Source: Pararhizobium_B sp963838155
Lineage (GTDB): Bacteria; Pseudomonadota; Alphaproteobacteria; Rhizobiales; Rhizobiaceae
Direction: 5' to 3'
NCBI GenBank assembly: GCA_963838155.1
Contig: CAWIQE010000017.1
Coordinates: 62,001-126,000, forward strand
DNA length: 64,000 nucleotides
Shown: piece by piece, positions 36,296-45,181 of the stretch
How positions within the stretch are numbered: the first letter of the stretch is position 1
Layout of the letters: each line of letters starts with the position of its first letter
Notes under the pieces: model-generated
Seen by the model: the letters and a program-made list of their open reading frames with translations, nothing else
The model's database searches: none
Told to the model about the DNA's origin: nothing
Program-made: the position numbers and the translations under genes

Positions 36296-36473
36296 TAATG
36301 CTTGCGGGTCGCGCGGCGGATGTCCTTCACGACCTTCTCCGCCGATGGTTTGTCGCTTCCGGCATTCTGTCATCTTCGCTCCTTGATGGGCTACGATGAG
36401 CCAGAAACCCTCCTTTGTCAGTCAACCCGATTCTGTCCCATGGGCGCTGACGCCGGACAAGTGGTTGGGCATT
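36296..36473 (-). mobile_element. left-end remnant of an IS3-family element with orfA start
   Basis: Read on the minus strand, the segment begins TGTCCGGCGTCAGCG and has a ribosome-binding site AAGGAGCGAAG before ATGACAGAATGCCGG. It then encodes SAEKVVKDIRRATRKHY after a frameshift, the start of an IS3-type OrfA. It stops abruptly where the recombinase frame begins, so only the terminal ~180 bp of the insertion sequence is left. Confidence 0.75.
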
Positions 36474-36499
36474 TTGTTTTTATGGCCAGTGGCTGCCGG

Positions 36500-37279
36500 T
36501 CAGCCTTCCGCTACGGAATGGACGAGCCGGCCGCATCCCGCCAGGCTGTGCGCGATTCCCGCACAGGCGAGCATGTGCCAGGCGAGCGCCTGATTGCTGG
36601 AGATGACCGGCAGGCCGAGTTCGTCCTCGGTCCGTTGCAAGATTTCCCATGTGCGCACATTGGTACAGGAGACGAACACGCCGTCGCAGGAACCGGCCCG
36701 GCCGACGTCGAGGATCGCCTGTCTCACCGAAGCCGGCGAGATACGCGCAACGGCGCGCTCGTCGCTCTGTTCGAACGACCCGAAGGCCGTGATCGTCAGG
36801 CCGGCTGTTTCCAGCGCCTCACGCATCTTTGCCGAGACGCTTTGGATGTAGGGGCTGACGAAGCCGAGCCGTTTGAGACCGAGATGCCGGCAGGCCGCCA
36901 TGACGGCCGTCAGCGGATCGGTTACCACCGTCGCAGAAAAACTTCCGGGCGTCCCGGCCGGACGGGCATGACGGATCGATTCTGCCACCTTCGCCGGGCC
37001 GATGAGGGTCGCGCCGGACGTGCAGGCATAGCCGACAACATCCATCGGCGTTTCCGGCGGCAGCATGCACGCGGCCTGGGGAATTCGAGCGGCCATTCCG
37101 GCGATTGATTGTTCGTTGAGCTCGGCGCCGCTTTCGACCCGCGTGCAAAAGAGTGCGACGCCGTCGATGTCGATGAACCGACGCATTTCTGACTCGATCG
37201 TCTCGTCGACATTGAGCACTATCAGTCCCAGGCGCGCTCTTGCGCCCGCCCCGTCGTCCATTTCGTATGAAAGCCGCAT
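36500..37279 (-). CDS. Asp/Glu racemase superfamily protein (maleate isomerase/EutA-like)
   Basis: The 259-residue protein belongs to the aspartate/glutamate racemase-arylmalonate decarboxylase-maleate isomerase superfamily. Two catalytic cysteines are visible in GYACTSGATLIG and VSCTNVRTWEIL. EutA proteins of ectoine/hydroxyectoine catabolism have the same plan. Its ATG starts 1 bp after the stop of the M24 gene, so it is the last gene of the four-gene operon. An isomerase or racemase step on the pathway's substrate is inferred. Confidence 0.85.
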   Translation of the reverse strand: MRLSYEMDDGAGARARLGLIVLNVDETIESEMRRFIDIDGVALFCTRVESGAELNEQSIAGMAARIPQAACMLPPETPMDVVGYACTSGATLIGPAKVAESIRHARPAGTPGSFSATVVTDPLTAVMAACRHLGLKRLGFVSPYIQSVSAKMREALETAGLTITAFGSFEQSDERAVARISPASVRQAILDVGRAGSCDGVFVSCTNVRTWEILQRTEDELGLPVISSNQALAWHMLACAGIAHSLAGCGRLVHSVAEG

Positions 37280-37280
37280 G

Positions 37281-38450
37281 TCAGGTCACCACCGGAAGTT
37301 CTGCGGACGCGCGGCGGCTGAGCAACTCCGCACCGTGCGCCCGGATGACGATGTTTTCCTCATGGACCATGCCGCGCCTCGGCCCGATCGACAGGCCCGG
37401 TTCCAGCGTCAGGACCATCCCGGCCACAAGCTCCGTCCTGTCGTTCGCTGAGACGGACGGCCATTCGGTGAGTCCCATGCCGAGCCCGTGGCCGAAGCGT
37501 CCGACATTGCCGGCCCTGTATCCCGCCTTGTTGATTACATGCTGCATGGCCTGGAACAGATCGGCGCAGGTAGCACCGGGTCTGGCCACCTCCAATCCGG
37601 CTTCGGTCGCCGCATACAGCGTGGCATGTGCCTTGCGGGTCGCATCGTCGGCGAAACCGATGGCGTAGTTGCGGTCGAAGTCGGCGAAGTAACCGTCTCG
37701 GACTGCACCTGTATCCATCATCAGGAGGTCGCCCGGCTCAAGACGTGCCTCACTCGGTGGTGCGATGACGTTGTCGTAGCCGCCCGGCGCCGCCGCGCCG
37801 ATCAGGTAGGGCACCTCGTCGGCGCCCCGCCGTATGAGATCGATCCGGAACCCGGTGAAGAGATCCACCAGCTTTTCGCCCGGACGCACGTTCTGCGAAA
37901 CAGCCTCGAAACCGTCCGACACGATCCGGCAGACAGCGGCGATCTTGTCGATCTCAGCTTCGGACTTGACCATGCGCAGGGACTGCATGACATCGGTTGC
38001 ATCGACGAATGCAGCGTCGGAAAGCCGCTCGCGCAACCGTTCATAGTCGATGAGCGGCATCCTCAGGGCAGTCTCGGGTCCCATCGGCAAGCCAATTCTT
38101 CCGCGGCTGGCCCCAGCATCTGCCAACGTTTCGGCCAACAGCGAAACGCCGTCGTCTTCGGGTTGCGGTGCAGGCCAGCTCCTTATATCGCCCACCCAGG
38201 TTGTGCTCATCAGCGGGACGCCGATTTCGGGAATGACTGCAGTCGGCTTGCCCGAGCATGGCAAGACAAGGAACCACGGCCGCGTCGGGCTTTGCCAGAA
38301 CGGCGTGAGGAACCCGCTGAAATATCGGACTTCGGGCTCGGTGCAGACGAGCAGCGCATCGATGCCGCGCTCTCCCATGAGGAGTTGGGCAAGCCGGACC
38401 CGTCCCTCGAACTCGGCCTGCGGAAACCCACGTGCGGGAGCGCTTGTCAT
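37281..38450 (-). CDS. M24 family metallohydrolase (creatinase/Xaa-Pro aminopeptidase-like)
   Basis: The 389-residue protein has an N-terminal creatinase-type domain (LLVCTEPEVRYFSGFL) and a pita-bread catalytic domain with all five metal ligands: two aspartates in MDTGAVRDGYFADFD, His in RFGHGLGMGLTE, Glu in LEPGLS and Glu in MVHEENIVI. Its ATG overlaps the M20 stop by 4 bp. Ectoine hydrolase (EutD/DoeA) is also an M24 protein, but this sequence differs clearly from that subfamily as remembered. Hydrolysis of a C-N bond in a peptide-like or cyclic amino acid is likely. Confidence 0.88.
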   Translation of the reverse strand: MTSAPARGFPQAEFEGRVRLAQLLMGERGIDALLVCTEPEVRYFSGFLTPFWQSPTRPWFLVLPCSGKPTAVIPEIGVPLMSTTWVGDIRSWPAPQPEDDGVSLLAETLADAGASRGRIGLPMGPETALRMPLIDYERLRERLSDAAFVDATDVMQSLRMVKSEAEIDKIAAVCRIVSDGFEAVSQNVRPGEKLVDLFTGFRIDLIRRGADEVPYLIGAAAPGGYDNVIAPPSEARLEPGDLLMMDTGAVRDGYFADFDRNYAIGFADDATRKAHATLYAATEAGLEVARPGATCADLFQAMQHVINKAGYRAGNVGRFGHGLGMGLTEWPSVSANDRTELVAGMVLTLEPGLSIGPRRGMVHEENIVIRAHGAELLSRRASAELPVVT

Positions 38451-39610
38451 CGGCCGAGTTCCGAAGCGACAAGTGCAACCCAGTAGGCGATGCCGAACGG
38501 CAGGGCCGCGTCGTTGAAATCGTAACCGGGATTGTGGAGCGAAGCGCCGTGCGAACCTTCCGTGCCGTTCCCCATCAGCATGAAGCAGCCCGGCCGCATT
38601 GCCAGGAAATGCGCGAAGTCTTCCGAAAATCCGGCGGGGGCACATCGACTGTCAACGGCGGCGTCCGGAATGGTCGACGCTGCGACTGCCGCCCGATCCG
38701 TCTCGGTTGCAGTGTTGACCGACGGCTGGAATTCGCGCCGATAGGTCAGAGTGGACTGGACACCATGCGCGCCCGCAACGCCGGAAACGAGATTTGCCAT
38801 CCGCCGCGCGATCGTCTGGCTCACCGTATCGCCATAACCCCGTGCATCGCCGCGAAGGATTGCCGCGCCGGGGATGACGTTACGTCCGCCGTCGGTGATC
38901 AGCTCTGTGATCGAGACGACACCGTGCTCGCGCGGCGGCAGTGAACGCGCCACGATGCTCTGCAAGGCCATCACGAGCTCGGCTGCCGGTAGCATCGGGT
39001 CGACAAGCAGATCGGGAGCGGACGAATGACCGCCGCGGCCCTGAAGCCGAATCTCGAACGTGTCCTCGAAAGCTGTGAAGACGCCGGCACACGTCGCGAA
39101 ACTGCCAACCGGAAGACCGGGCATGTTGTGCAGGCCGTAGATGCCGTCCATTGGAAAGTGCTCGAACAGACCGGCCTCGATCATTGCTTGTGCGCCGCGG
39201 CCGTTTTCCTCGTCGGCCTGAAAGATGAAATGGACCGTCCCGTCGAAGTCGTGCTGCCGCGCCAGTCGCAGCGCCGCGCCGATCAGCATGGTCATGTGGC
39301 CGTCATGGCCGCATCCATGGAACTTGCCGGCATTCAGCGAACGATGGGGGTGACTGGTTGCTTCTTCTATGGGCAGAGCATCCAGTTCCGCCCGAAACCC
39401 TATCGCTCGCATGCCGGCTCCACGACGAAGCGTAGCTACGATCCCGCCGCCGAAGCCTGTCTCGACGTCGAGACCCCCGGCGCGCAGCTGGTCGGCAACA
39501 AGTGACCCGGTCGCTTTGACGTCGAACCCCGTTTCCGGCATGCGATGCAACTTGCGACGCAACGCGACGACGTCCGCGAGTTCGCGCTCATGATCGACCA
39601 GAGCATTCAT
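38447..39610 (-). CDS. M20 family amidohydrolase (hippurate/IAA-amino-acid hydrolase type)
   Basis: The 387-residue enzyme has the M20D signature: FRAELDALPIEEAT, metal site CGHDGHMTMLIGAALRLA, catalytic FIFQADEENGRGAQAMIEAG, lid domain LQGRGGHSSAPDLLVDP, and late His motif GSHGASLHNPGYDFND. Such enzymes remove an acyl group from an N-acyl amino acid. Both its ends overlap neighbours by 4 bp (ATGA), so it is tightly coupled to the lyase before and the M24 enzyme after it. In ectoine clusters a different deacetylase family fills this slot. Confidence 0.92.
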   Translation of the reverse strand: MNALVDHERELADVVALRRKLHRMPETGFDVKATGSLVADQLRAGGLDVETGFGGGIVATLRRGAGMRAIGFRAELDALPIEEATSHPHRSLNAGKFHGCGHDGHMTMLIGAALRLARQHDFDGTVHFIFQADEENGRGAQAMIEAGLFEHFPMDGIYGLHNMPGLPVGSFATCAGVFTAFEDTFEIRLQGRGGHSSAPDLLVDPMLPAAELVMALQSIVARSLPPREHGVVSITELITDGGRNVIPGAAILRGDARGYGDTVSQTIARRMANLVSGVAGAHGVQSTLTYRREFQPSVNTATETDRAAVAASTIPDAAVDSRCAPAGFSEDFAHFLAMRPGCFMLMGNGTEGSHGASLHNPGYDFNDAALPFGIAYWVALVASELGR

Positions 39611-40704
39611 TGCGCCTCCTCCGGCCCTTCCGTGATAAAGGCGAGAACCCGGCTTCCGCTGTCGAGACCGAGTATCTTGCGATCGGACCCGAGATGTTGA
39701 ACCGCGGCCAGCCCTGCCGCCCCGGATGGCGTCGTAGCCATGCCGAGCCTCAGCAGGTCTTCGACCATCTCCATGCATTGCCGGTCGGTGATCGTCATGA
39801 AGAAATCCGCATTGCGGGCCAGTTCGCCGAGAGCAAGGTGAGACGGCTCCTTGCAGTCGAGCCGTCCCATGACCGAATTCGGGCCCGGAACCTGTACAGG
39901 TCTCCCCGCCTCGATGCTCTTGAGCAACGTCGCGGCGATATCCGGTTCAACCACGACGATGGTTGGCCCGGCTCCCCAGCGCACGCGGAAATACGCTGTC
40001 ATCGCCGCTGCGAATCCGCCCACCCCGGCTTGCAGAAAGATATGGCTTGGATGCATGCCGATCTGGTCGGCAGCCTCCGCTGCCATGACGAGATAGCCTT
40101 CCATGACCCGCATCGGCAGTTCGACGTAACCTGGCCAGGAAGAGTCCGACAGAAGCGTCCAGCCGTTGTGTTCGCAGTCGGCCCTGGCGGCGGCCATGCT
40201 TGCTTCGTAAAATGCTCCGGTCCGCCTGACCTCGGCGCCGAATCGATGCAGCCGGCGGGCGAATGCCTCCGGCACAGTGTCTGCCAGATAGATGATGGCG
40301 CGTGCGCCGAACATGCGGGCACCGACCGCCACCGACAAGCCGTGGTTCCCAGCACTGGCGCAGGCGAACACCATATCCTCGAGCTTGGCGGATCGCTGCG
40401 GGTCGCGCGCCAGCGCCTCTGGGCCGCCGGCACGTTCTGCTGCCAGACGGGCTATGGCATAGGCAGCTCCAAGGGCCTTGAAGCTGCCAATCTCCATACG
40501 CTCGCGCTCGTCCTTCACCATGACGGCCCCGACGCGGCTGCGGCGCGCGAGTTCGGGAAGGTCGCGCAGCGCCGTCGCCCTGGCGGCGGGGCAGTGCGCC
40601 AGCAGGTGCTGCGGCTCACGCGGGTCCGATGACACAGAACCGTCTGCCAGGCCCGCACGTTCGGGCAGGCCATGCATTCGATGGGGATTTCGCAATACGA
40701 ACAT
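39607..40704 (-). CDS. PLP-dependent ammonia-lyase, diaminopropionate ammonia-lyase/EutB-like
   Basis: The 365-residue fold-type II PLP enzyme has the Schiff-base lysine in IGSFKALGAAYAIA, the phosphate-cradle region CASAGNHGLSVAVGARMFGA, and HIFLQAGVGGFAAAM, which recalls diaminopropionate ammonia-lyase. That reaction gives pyruvate and two ammonia from 2,3-diaminopropionate; EutB of hydroxyectoine catabolism is related. It is the first gene of the operon, divergent from an AsnC-type regulator. The exact substrate is unknown. The ATG at 40704 has only a weak site. Confidence 0.85.
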   Translation of the reverse strand: MFVLRNPHRMHGLPERAGLADGSVSSDPREPQHLLAHCPAARATALRDLPELARRSRVGAVMVKDERERMEIGSFKALGAAYAIARLAAERAGGPEALARDPQRSAKLEDMVFACASAGNHGLSVAVGARMFGARAIIYLADTVPEAFARRLHRFGAEVRRTGAFYEASMAAARADCEHNGWTLLSDSSWPGYVELPMRVMEGYLVMAAEAADQIGMHPSHIFLQAGVGGFAAAMTAYFRVRWGAGPTIVVVEPDIAATLLKSIEAGRPVQVPGPNSVMGRLDCKEPSHLALGELARNADFFMTITDRQCMEMVEDLLRLGMATTPSGAAGLAAVQHLGSDRKILGLDSGSRVLAFITEGPEEAQ

Positions 40705-40803
40705 GGGCGCCTGTAGTCGTTCCTCGTTTCGGCTGGAACCCTATCAGCTGGCGACGCGGTGCAATTGCGGTGCAGGCTCCGTGTCGCTATTAATGTTGCG
40801 TCA

Positions 40804-41361
40804 ATGGCCAGTAAGACGAAATCATTTTGCACGATGATCGATCTCGACCAGACCGACCGCCTTCTCCTGGACCTGCTTCAGAGGGATGCACGCCAATCGC
40901 TGGAAGTCCTCGCCGCGCAGGTCGATCTGTCCGCCGCCGCCGTGCAGCGGCGCATCAAGCGGCTGCGCGACGTCCGGGTCATTACCGGAGAGGTCGTGCA
41001 AATCGACGCGGCGGCAGTCGGGCTGCCGATGACGTTCATCGTGATGGTGGAATTCGACCGCGAGCGCGCCGACGAGATTGACGCCTTCAGGCGCAAGGCC
41101 AGTAAGGAACCGCAGGTCCAGCAGGCCTATTACGTCACCGGCGAAGGTGACTTCATCCTCGTGGTGCTGGCCGCCAGCATGGACGACTACGAGCAACTGA
41201 CCCGCCGGCTGTTCTTCGACGACCCCAACATCAGGCGCTTCCGAACCTCCGTGGTGATGGGCAAGTCCTATCGATCGCTTGCGGTCCCCGCTTTGGCCGA
41301 AACTGACGCGCCACTTGAAAAAGCCAAACGCGATCCCGGGACGAGCAGCAAAAATGCTTAG
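40804..41361 (+). CDS. Lrp/AsnC family regulator of the divergent catabolic operon
   Basis: About 185 residues form an AsnC-type regulator: helix-turn-helix (DQTDRLLLDLLQRDARQSLE, LSAAAVQRRIKRLRDVRVIT) and RAM domain (VTGEGDFILVVLAASMDDYE). It starts at the ATG at 40804 or 40834; neither has a clear ribosome-binding site. It is divergent from the lyase operon with a 99-bp gap. AsnC-type DoeX plays the matching role in ectoine catabolism, so control of this operon by a pathway intermediate is inferred. The ~25 residues after the RAM domain are unusual and may reflect loss of the native stop. Confidence 0.88.
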   Translation: MASKTKSFCTMIDLDQTDRLLLDLLQRDARQSLEVLAAQVDLSAAAVQRRIKRLRDVRVITGEVVQIDAAAVGLPMTFIVMVEFDRERADEIDAFRRKASKEPQVQQAYYVTGEGDFILVVLAASMDDYEQLTRRLFFDDPNIRRFRTSVVMGKSYRSLAVPALAETDAPLEKAKRDPGTSSKNA

Positions 41362-42016
41362 CCATCGCGCGGCGACGCAGCTCCTTGGTATGGCGATGAA
41401 GATCTGGTCAACCAAACTGGACGCGCCGGTGCGAACGAGCTCGCCCGCGCCGACGATCAGCGCGCCGATGCCGGTGCGGATCAGCGCCCCACGCCGGACA
41501 GAACTTGCGAGCGATGTGCAGCATCTGGTCCAGCTCCTGCGGAAGCGGCTGGGACCTGCCACTGAACTTTCATCCAGCAGCGATTAGAGCCGGGACCTTT
41601 TCTGTTACGCTGTTTGGCGCGGGGTGAGCAACCGGCGGAGGTGCGGAGCCTTCATCTTGCGCAGTGCTGGAGCCGGTTGGCGCCCGAGCCAGGCAGGGTT
41701 CAGCGCCAGCCATCGGGCAACGGCATCCACCAGGGTCATCTGAAAGTTGAACGCGGGCTTGTAGCCGGGGATCCAGTCCTCGCCGAGCCCCTTCAGCACC
41801 GCGCTGATGTTCTGGTGCTTGAACTCGACGGATCCCTCCGAAGGGCGGATAGCCCTGCCAAAACCCTTTGAAACAAAAAGAAAAAAGGCCCCAATCGGAG
41901 CCCTTGGACGGATTCAGTATCTGAATGTGGCGGAGGGAAGGCGACTGGTGTCCAACCTTCTCCACCACATAAATCGATCTAGAATCAAGGCGACCGTCTC
42001 GTCTCGGGCGCACCGA
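41362..42016. other. remnant zone between catabolic operon and ppsA
   Basis: No intact gene is visible. On the minus strand at about 41605-41830 a fragment reads HQNISAVLKGLGEDWIPGYK and FNFQMTLVDAVARWLA. It looks like a conserved C-terminal segment but I cannot name its family. A terminator-like hairpin lies at 41881. The tail CTTCCCTCCGCCA (minus strand, near 41931-41944) resembles the 3' end of a tRNA-Ser. Confidence 0.5.
41881..41902 (-). terminator. rho-independent terminator on the minus strand
   Basis: Read on the minus strand, GGCTCC-GATT-GGGGCC forms a six-pair stem with one G-T pair, followed directly by TTTTTTC. No intact minus-strand gene now feeds it, so it is a relic of a lost transcription unit. 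Confidence 0.7.
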
Positions 42017-42265
42017 TCTGCAGGCTTTCGATCACGCGCAGCGGCGTTGCGGCAAAGCTGTTGGCCTCGCCGATCAAGACAACTTACCCGCGAGAAGGTA
42101 CCGCCGCCGCTGGTCCCTGAAGAGAAGGTCTAGATCTAGCGACAGCCGTGTTATTCCCGACTATCAAAAAGCTCTTCCGGTTAGACAAGCCGCCCGTCCA
42201 ATCAGATTGCGCACGTTCGACACCTGCCATCTGCCGCCCCGAGCGGTGCGGATGCCGCTGCCCCA
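42017..42265 (-). pseudogene. two scrambled scraps of a serine recombinase gene
   Basis: Bases 42017-42072 resemble 35800-35860 and bases 42143-42265 resemble 35641-35770, both parts of the recombinase remnant at 35660. The second scrap encodes GIRTARGGRWQVSNVRNLIG on the minus strand. Their order is reversed relative to the first locus, so they come from separate insertion or deletion events rather than one simple duplication. Confidence 0.75.
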
Positions 42266-42360
42266 CGGTTCGTCCATTCGGGGATCGTGGCGTCGGGGCG
42301 CTCGGAGGACGCAGCTCAATACAGTGGTGGATACGGCGGCGATCGCGGGAATGGCTAAGC

Positions 42361-42374
42361 TTGACGTCGATCAA
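42361..42374. promoter_or_regulatory. FNR/FixK box (TTGACGTCGATCAA) upstream of ppsA
   Basis: TTGAC-N4-ATCAA deviates from the consensus at one position. It lies 153 bp upstream of the PEP synthase start in a region without other genes, so it is a plausible activator site for ppsA and the coupled CBS gene. Confidence 0.6.
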
Positions 42375-42526
42375 TATGTCCTTCCGGGGGCTGCCTATAC
42401 TGGCATCTCGACGTCGCCGAGTGGTGCTCGCGTTGCGCTTGTCGCGCAATTTTCGCCGGTCGCGGGCGGTCGATCTCCGCTTCGTCGCACGGCAGCGGGC
42501 ATATTCGAACGAATTGGAGTCGACGC

Positions 42527-44989
42527 ATGAGCAATTCATCTGCAAAGGCGATGGTGCTTGGGCTGGAGGACACCAGCCGCAAGGATGTTGGGCGCGTCGG
42601 TGGGAAGAATGCGTCCCTCGGCGAATTGATCAATGCGCTAGAGCCGCACGGCATTCATGTGCCGCCCGGTTTTGCCACGACGGCCGATGCCTACTGGCAT
42701 TTCATGGACGTAAACAGGCTCCGGCCAGTCATTGAAGCATCGCTTGCGGACCTGAAGGCAGGACACCGCACGTTGGCCGAAGCCGGAGCTGACATCCGCA
42801 AGGCGATCCTGCACGGCAAGTGGCCAGATGACCTCGCCGCAGTGATTAGGGAGCGCTATCGGGATCTGTCCGAGCGGACGGGCAAGCCTGATCTCGCCGT
42901 TGCGGTGCGTTCGAGTGCCACGGCGGAAGACCTGCCGGATGCCAGCTTCGCCGGACAGCAGGAGACCTTCCTGAATATCAAAGGCGAGTCAGCTCTGCTC
43001 GATGCCTGCCGGCGATGCTATGCCTCGCTCTTCACCGACAGGGCGATCAGCTATCGCCAGGCGAAGGGCTTCGATCACATGAAGGTTGCCCTGTCGATCG
43101 GCGTGCAGGCGATGGTCCGCTCGGACAAGGGCGGCTCGGGTGTCGCCTTTTCCATCGACACGGAGACTGGCTTCGACAAGGTGGCTGTCGTCAACGCGGC
43201 CTGGGGCCTTGGCGAGAACGTCGTGCAGGGCGCGGTCGATCCGGACGAATATGTCGTCTTCAAGCCGTTCCTTGCCGATACAGGGCTGACGCCGATCATC
43301 GAGAAGGAACTCGGCGCCAAGGAAAAGAAGATGATCTACGCCGCGGGCGAGCATCCGACCCGCAATGTGCCGACCTCCAGGATCGAGCGCGAGAGCTTCG
43401 TCCTCGACGATGCCGATATCCTGACGCTGGGGCGATGGATCGTCGCGATCGAGGCGCACTACCGCTGCGCGATGGATATCGAATGGGCGAAGGACGGCGA
43501 GACCGGCGCCCTCTGCATCGTCCAGGCGCGCCCGGAGACCGTGCAGTCGCGGCGCGACCGTTCTCTGCTCAAGACCTACGAAATCAGCTCCAAGGGGCCG
43601 CTCCTCGTCAAGGGGCTGTCGATCGGAGATGCGGTCGTGGCCGGCCGTGTCTGCCTTATCGCGAGCGCGGCCGACATCGATCAGTTCGTCGACGGATCGA
43701 TCCTGGTGACGGGCACGACAGACCCGGATTGGGTGCCGATCATGAAACGGGCCGCCGGCATCATAACAGACCACGGCGGACGCACCTCGCATGCGGCGAT
43801 CGTCAGCCGTGAACTCGGTCTGCCTGCCATCGTCGGCACGGGCGACGCCACGCGCCGTCTGCACAGCGAGCAGGAGATCACGCTTTCCTGTGCGGAGGGC
43901 GACGAGGGCTTCATCTACGAAGGCACTGCTGGGTTCTCCTCCGCCACGATCTCGCTCGACGACATCCCGGCGACGAATACCAAGGTGATGATCAATCTCG
44001 CCAATCCCTCGGCGGCCTTCCGCTGGTGGCAGCTTCCGACAGACGGCGTCGGGCTGGCGCGCATGGAATTCGTCGTCAGCAACCACATTCGCGTTCATCC
44101 GATGGCGCTCGTCAAATACGATCAGCTCAAGGACGAGGAGGCGCGCGAGACGATTGCCGCGCTGACGGCACGCTACGCCGACAAGGCGGAGTATTTCGTC
44201 GACAACCTGGCTCGAGGGCTGGCACGTATCGCTGCAACTGTCCACCCGGAGCCGGTGATCGTTCGCATGAGCGACTTCAAGACTAACGAATATGCCGGCC
44301 TGATCGGAGGAGCAGAGTTCGAGCCCAAGGAAGAGAACCCGATGATCGGCTTCCGTGGCGCCTCGCGCTATTATTCGCCGGCCTATCGCGATGGCTTCGC
44401 ACTCGAATGCCGTGCAATCGAGCGGCTGCGCATGCAGATGGGCTTCCGCAACGTCATCGTGATGATCCCGTTCTGTCGTTCGCTCTCCGAGGCGGACCGG
44501 GTCCTGGAGGTCATGGCCGAGAACGGCCTCAAGCGCGGCGAGAAGGGACTGCAGGTCTATGTGATGTGCGAGATCCCGTCGAACGTCATCCTGGCGAAGG
44601 AGTTCGCCGTCCGCTTCGACGGCTTCTCGATCGGCTCAAACGACCTGACGCAGCTCACCCTTGGCGTCGACCGCGACTCCGAGGCGCTGTCGGAGCTCTT
44701 CGACGAGCAGGACCCGGCGGTGAAATGGATGATCGACAGTGTCATCCACGAGGCCCACAAGGCGAAGGCCAAGGTTGGCCTGTGCGGACAGGCGCCGAGC
44801 GACCACCCGGCCTTCGCACGCTTTCTCGTTGCCTGCGGCATCGATTCGATCTCCGTGACGCCAGACAGTTTCATTGCGGTGAAGCGGGAAGTGGCAGCCG
44901 GCGAGACGGAGGCCTCCGGCGGGGTCGTCCATCACGAACTCGCCGTCGCCTCCCGCAATATCGGCGCATTGGTGGACCATCACACATGA
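42527..44989 (+). CDS. ppsA: phosphoenolpyruvate synthase
   Basis: The 820-residue enzyme converts pyruvate and ATP to PEP, AMP and phosphate for gluconeogenesis. The N-terminal ATP-grasp domain (VGGKNASLGELINALEPHGI, AVRSSATAEDLPDASFAGQQ), the phosphohistidine swivel (TDHGGRTSHAAIVSRELGLP, catalytic His in TSHAA), and the C-terminal PEP-binding barrel (FSIGSNDLTQLTLGVDRDS, VGLCGQAPSDHP) are all present. The length is slightly above the usual 790-800. The site TTGGAG precedes the ATG. Its stop overlaps the CBS start by 4 bp. Confidence 0.96.
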   Translation: MSNSSAKAMVLGLEDTSRKDVGRVGGKNASLGELINALEPHGIHVPPGFATTADAYWHFMDVNRLRPVIEASLADLKAGHRTLAEAGADIRKAILHGKWPDDLAAVIRERYRDLSERTGKPDLAVAVRSSATAEDLPDASFAGQQETFLNIKGESALLDACRRCYASLFTDRAISYRQAKGFDHMKVALSIGVQAMVRSDKGGSGVAFSIDTETGFDKVAVVNAAWGLGENVVQGAVDPDEYVVFKPFLADTGLTPIIEKELGAKEKKMIYAAGEHPTRNVPTSRIERESFVLDDADILTLGRWIVAIEAHYRCAMDIEWAKDGETGALCIVQARPETVQSRRDRSLLKTYEISSKGPLLVKGLSIGDAVVAGRVCLIASAADIDQFVDGSILVTGTTDPDWVPIMKRAAGIITDHGGRTSHAAIVSRELGLPAIVGTGDATRRLHSEQEITLSCAEGDEGFIYEGTAGFSSATISLDDIPATNTKVMINLANPSAAFRWWQLPTDGVGLARMEFVVSNHIRVHPMALVKYDQLKDEEARETIAALTARYADKAEYFVDNLARGLARIAATVHPEPVIVRMSDFKTNEYAGLIGGAEFEPKEENPMIGFRGASRYYSPAYRDGFALECRAIERLRMQMGFRNVIVMIPFCRSLSEADRVLEVMAENGLKRGEKGLQVYVMCEIPSNVILAKEFAVRFDGFSIGSNDLTQLTLGVDRDSEALSELFDEQDPAVKWMIDSVIHEAHKAKAKVGLCGQAPSDHPAFARFLVACGIDSISVTPDSFIAVKREVAAGETEASGGVVHHELAVASRNIGALVDHHT

Positions 44990-45181
44990 TCGCCCGCAAT
45001 GTGATGACCGAACGGTAATGGCCGTCGGTCCGGGACACAGCATACGACACGCCGTGGCCCTGATGATCGACAATCGTATCAGTGGCTTGCCGGTCGTCGA
45101 CGACAGAGGACATCTCGTCGGCATGATCACGGAGGGCGACATGCTCCGCCGTGAGGAACTTGGTGCAGCACCGGCAGAAGG
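44986..45181 (+). pseudogene. CBS domain protein, frameshifted and truncated
   Basis: MIARNVMTER begins in the ATG at 44986, which overlaps the ppsA stop. A TAA then interrupts, and homology continues two bases out of frame with MAVGPGHSIRHAVALMIDNR and ISGLPVVDDRGHLVGMITEG. Restoring one base near 45016 would give a normal CBS start. Homology ends near 45180 at an IS1380-type fragment, so the second CBS domain is lost. In intact clusters such proteins bind adenosyl ligands and accompany stress enzymes. Confidence 0.85.

Noticed and set aside
36500..40704. Annotation of the operon as a bona fide ectoine degradation cluster
   Set aside because: EutC is absent, the deacylase is of a different family, and the M24 protein does not resemble ectoine hydrolase closely enough.
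41605..41799. Possible 64-codon minus-strand gene
   Set aside because: It looks like the tail of a larger protein, with homology-like sequence extending upstream of its first start codon, so it is treated as part of the remnant zone.
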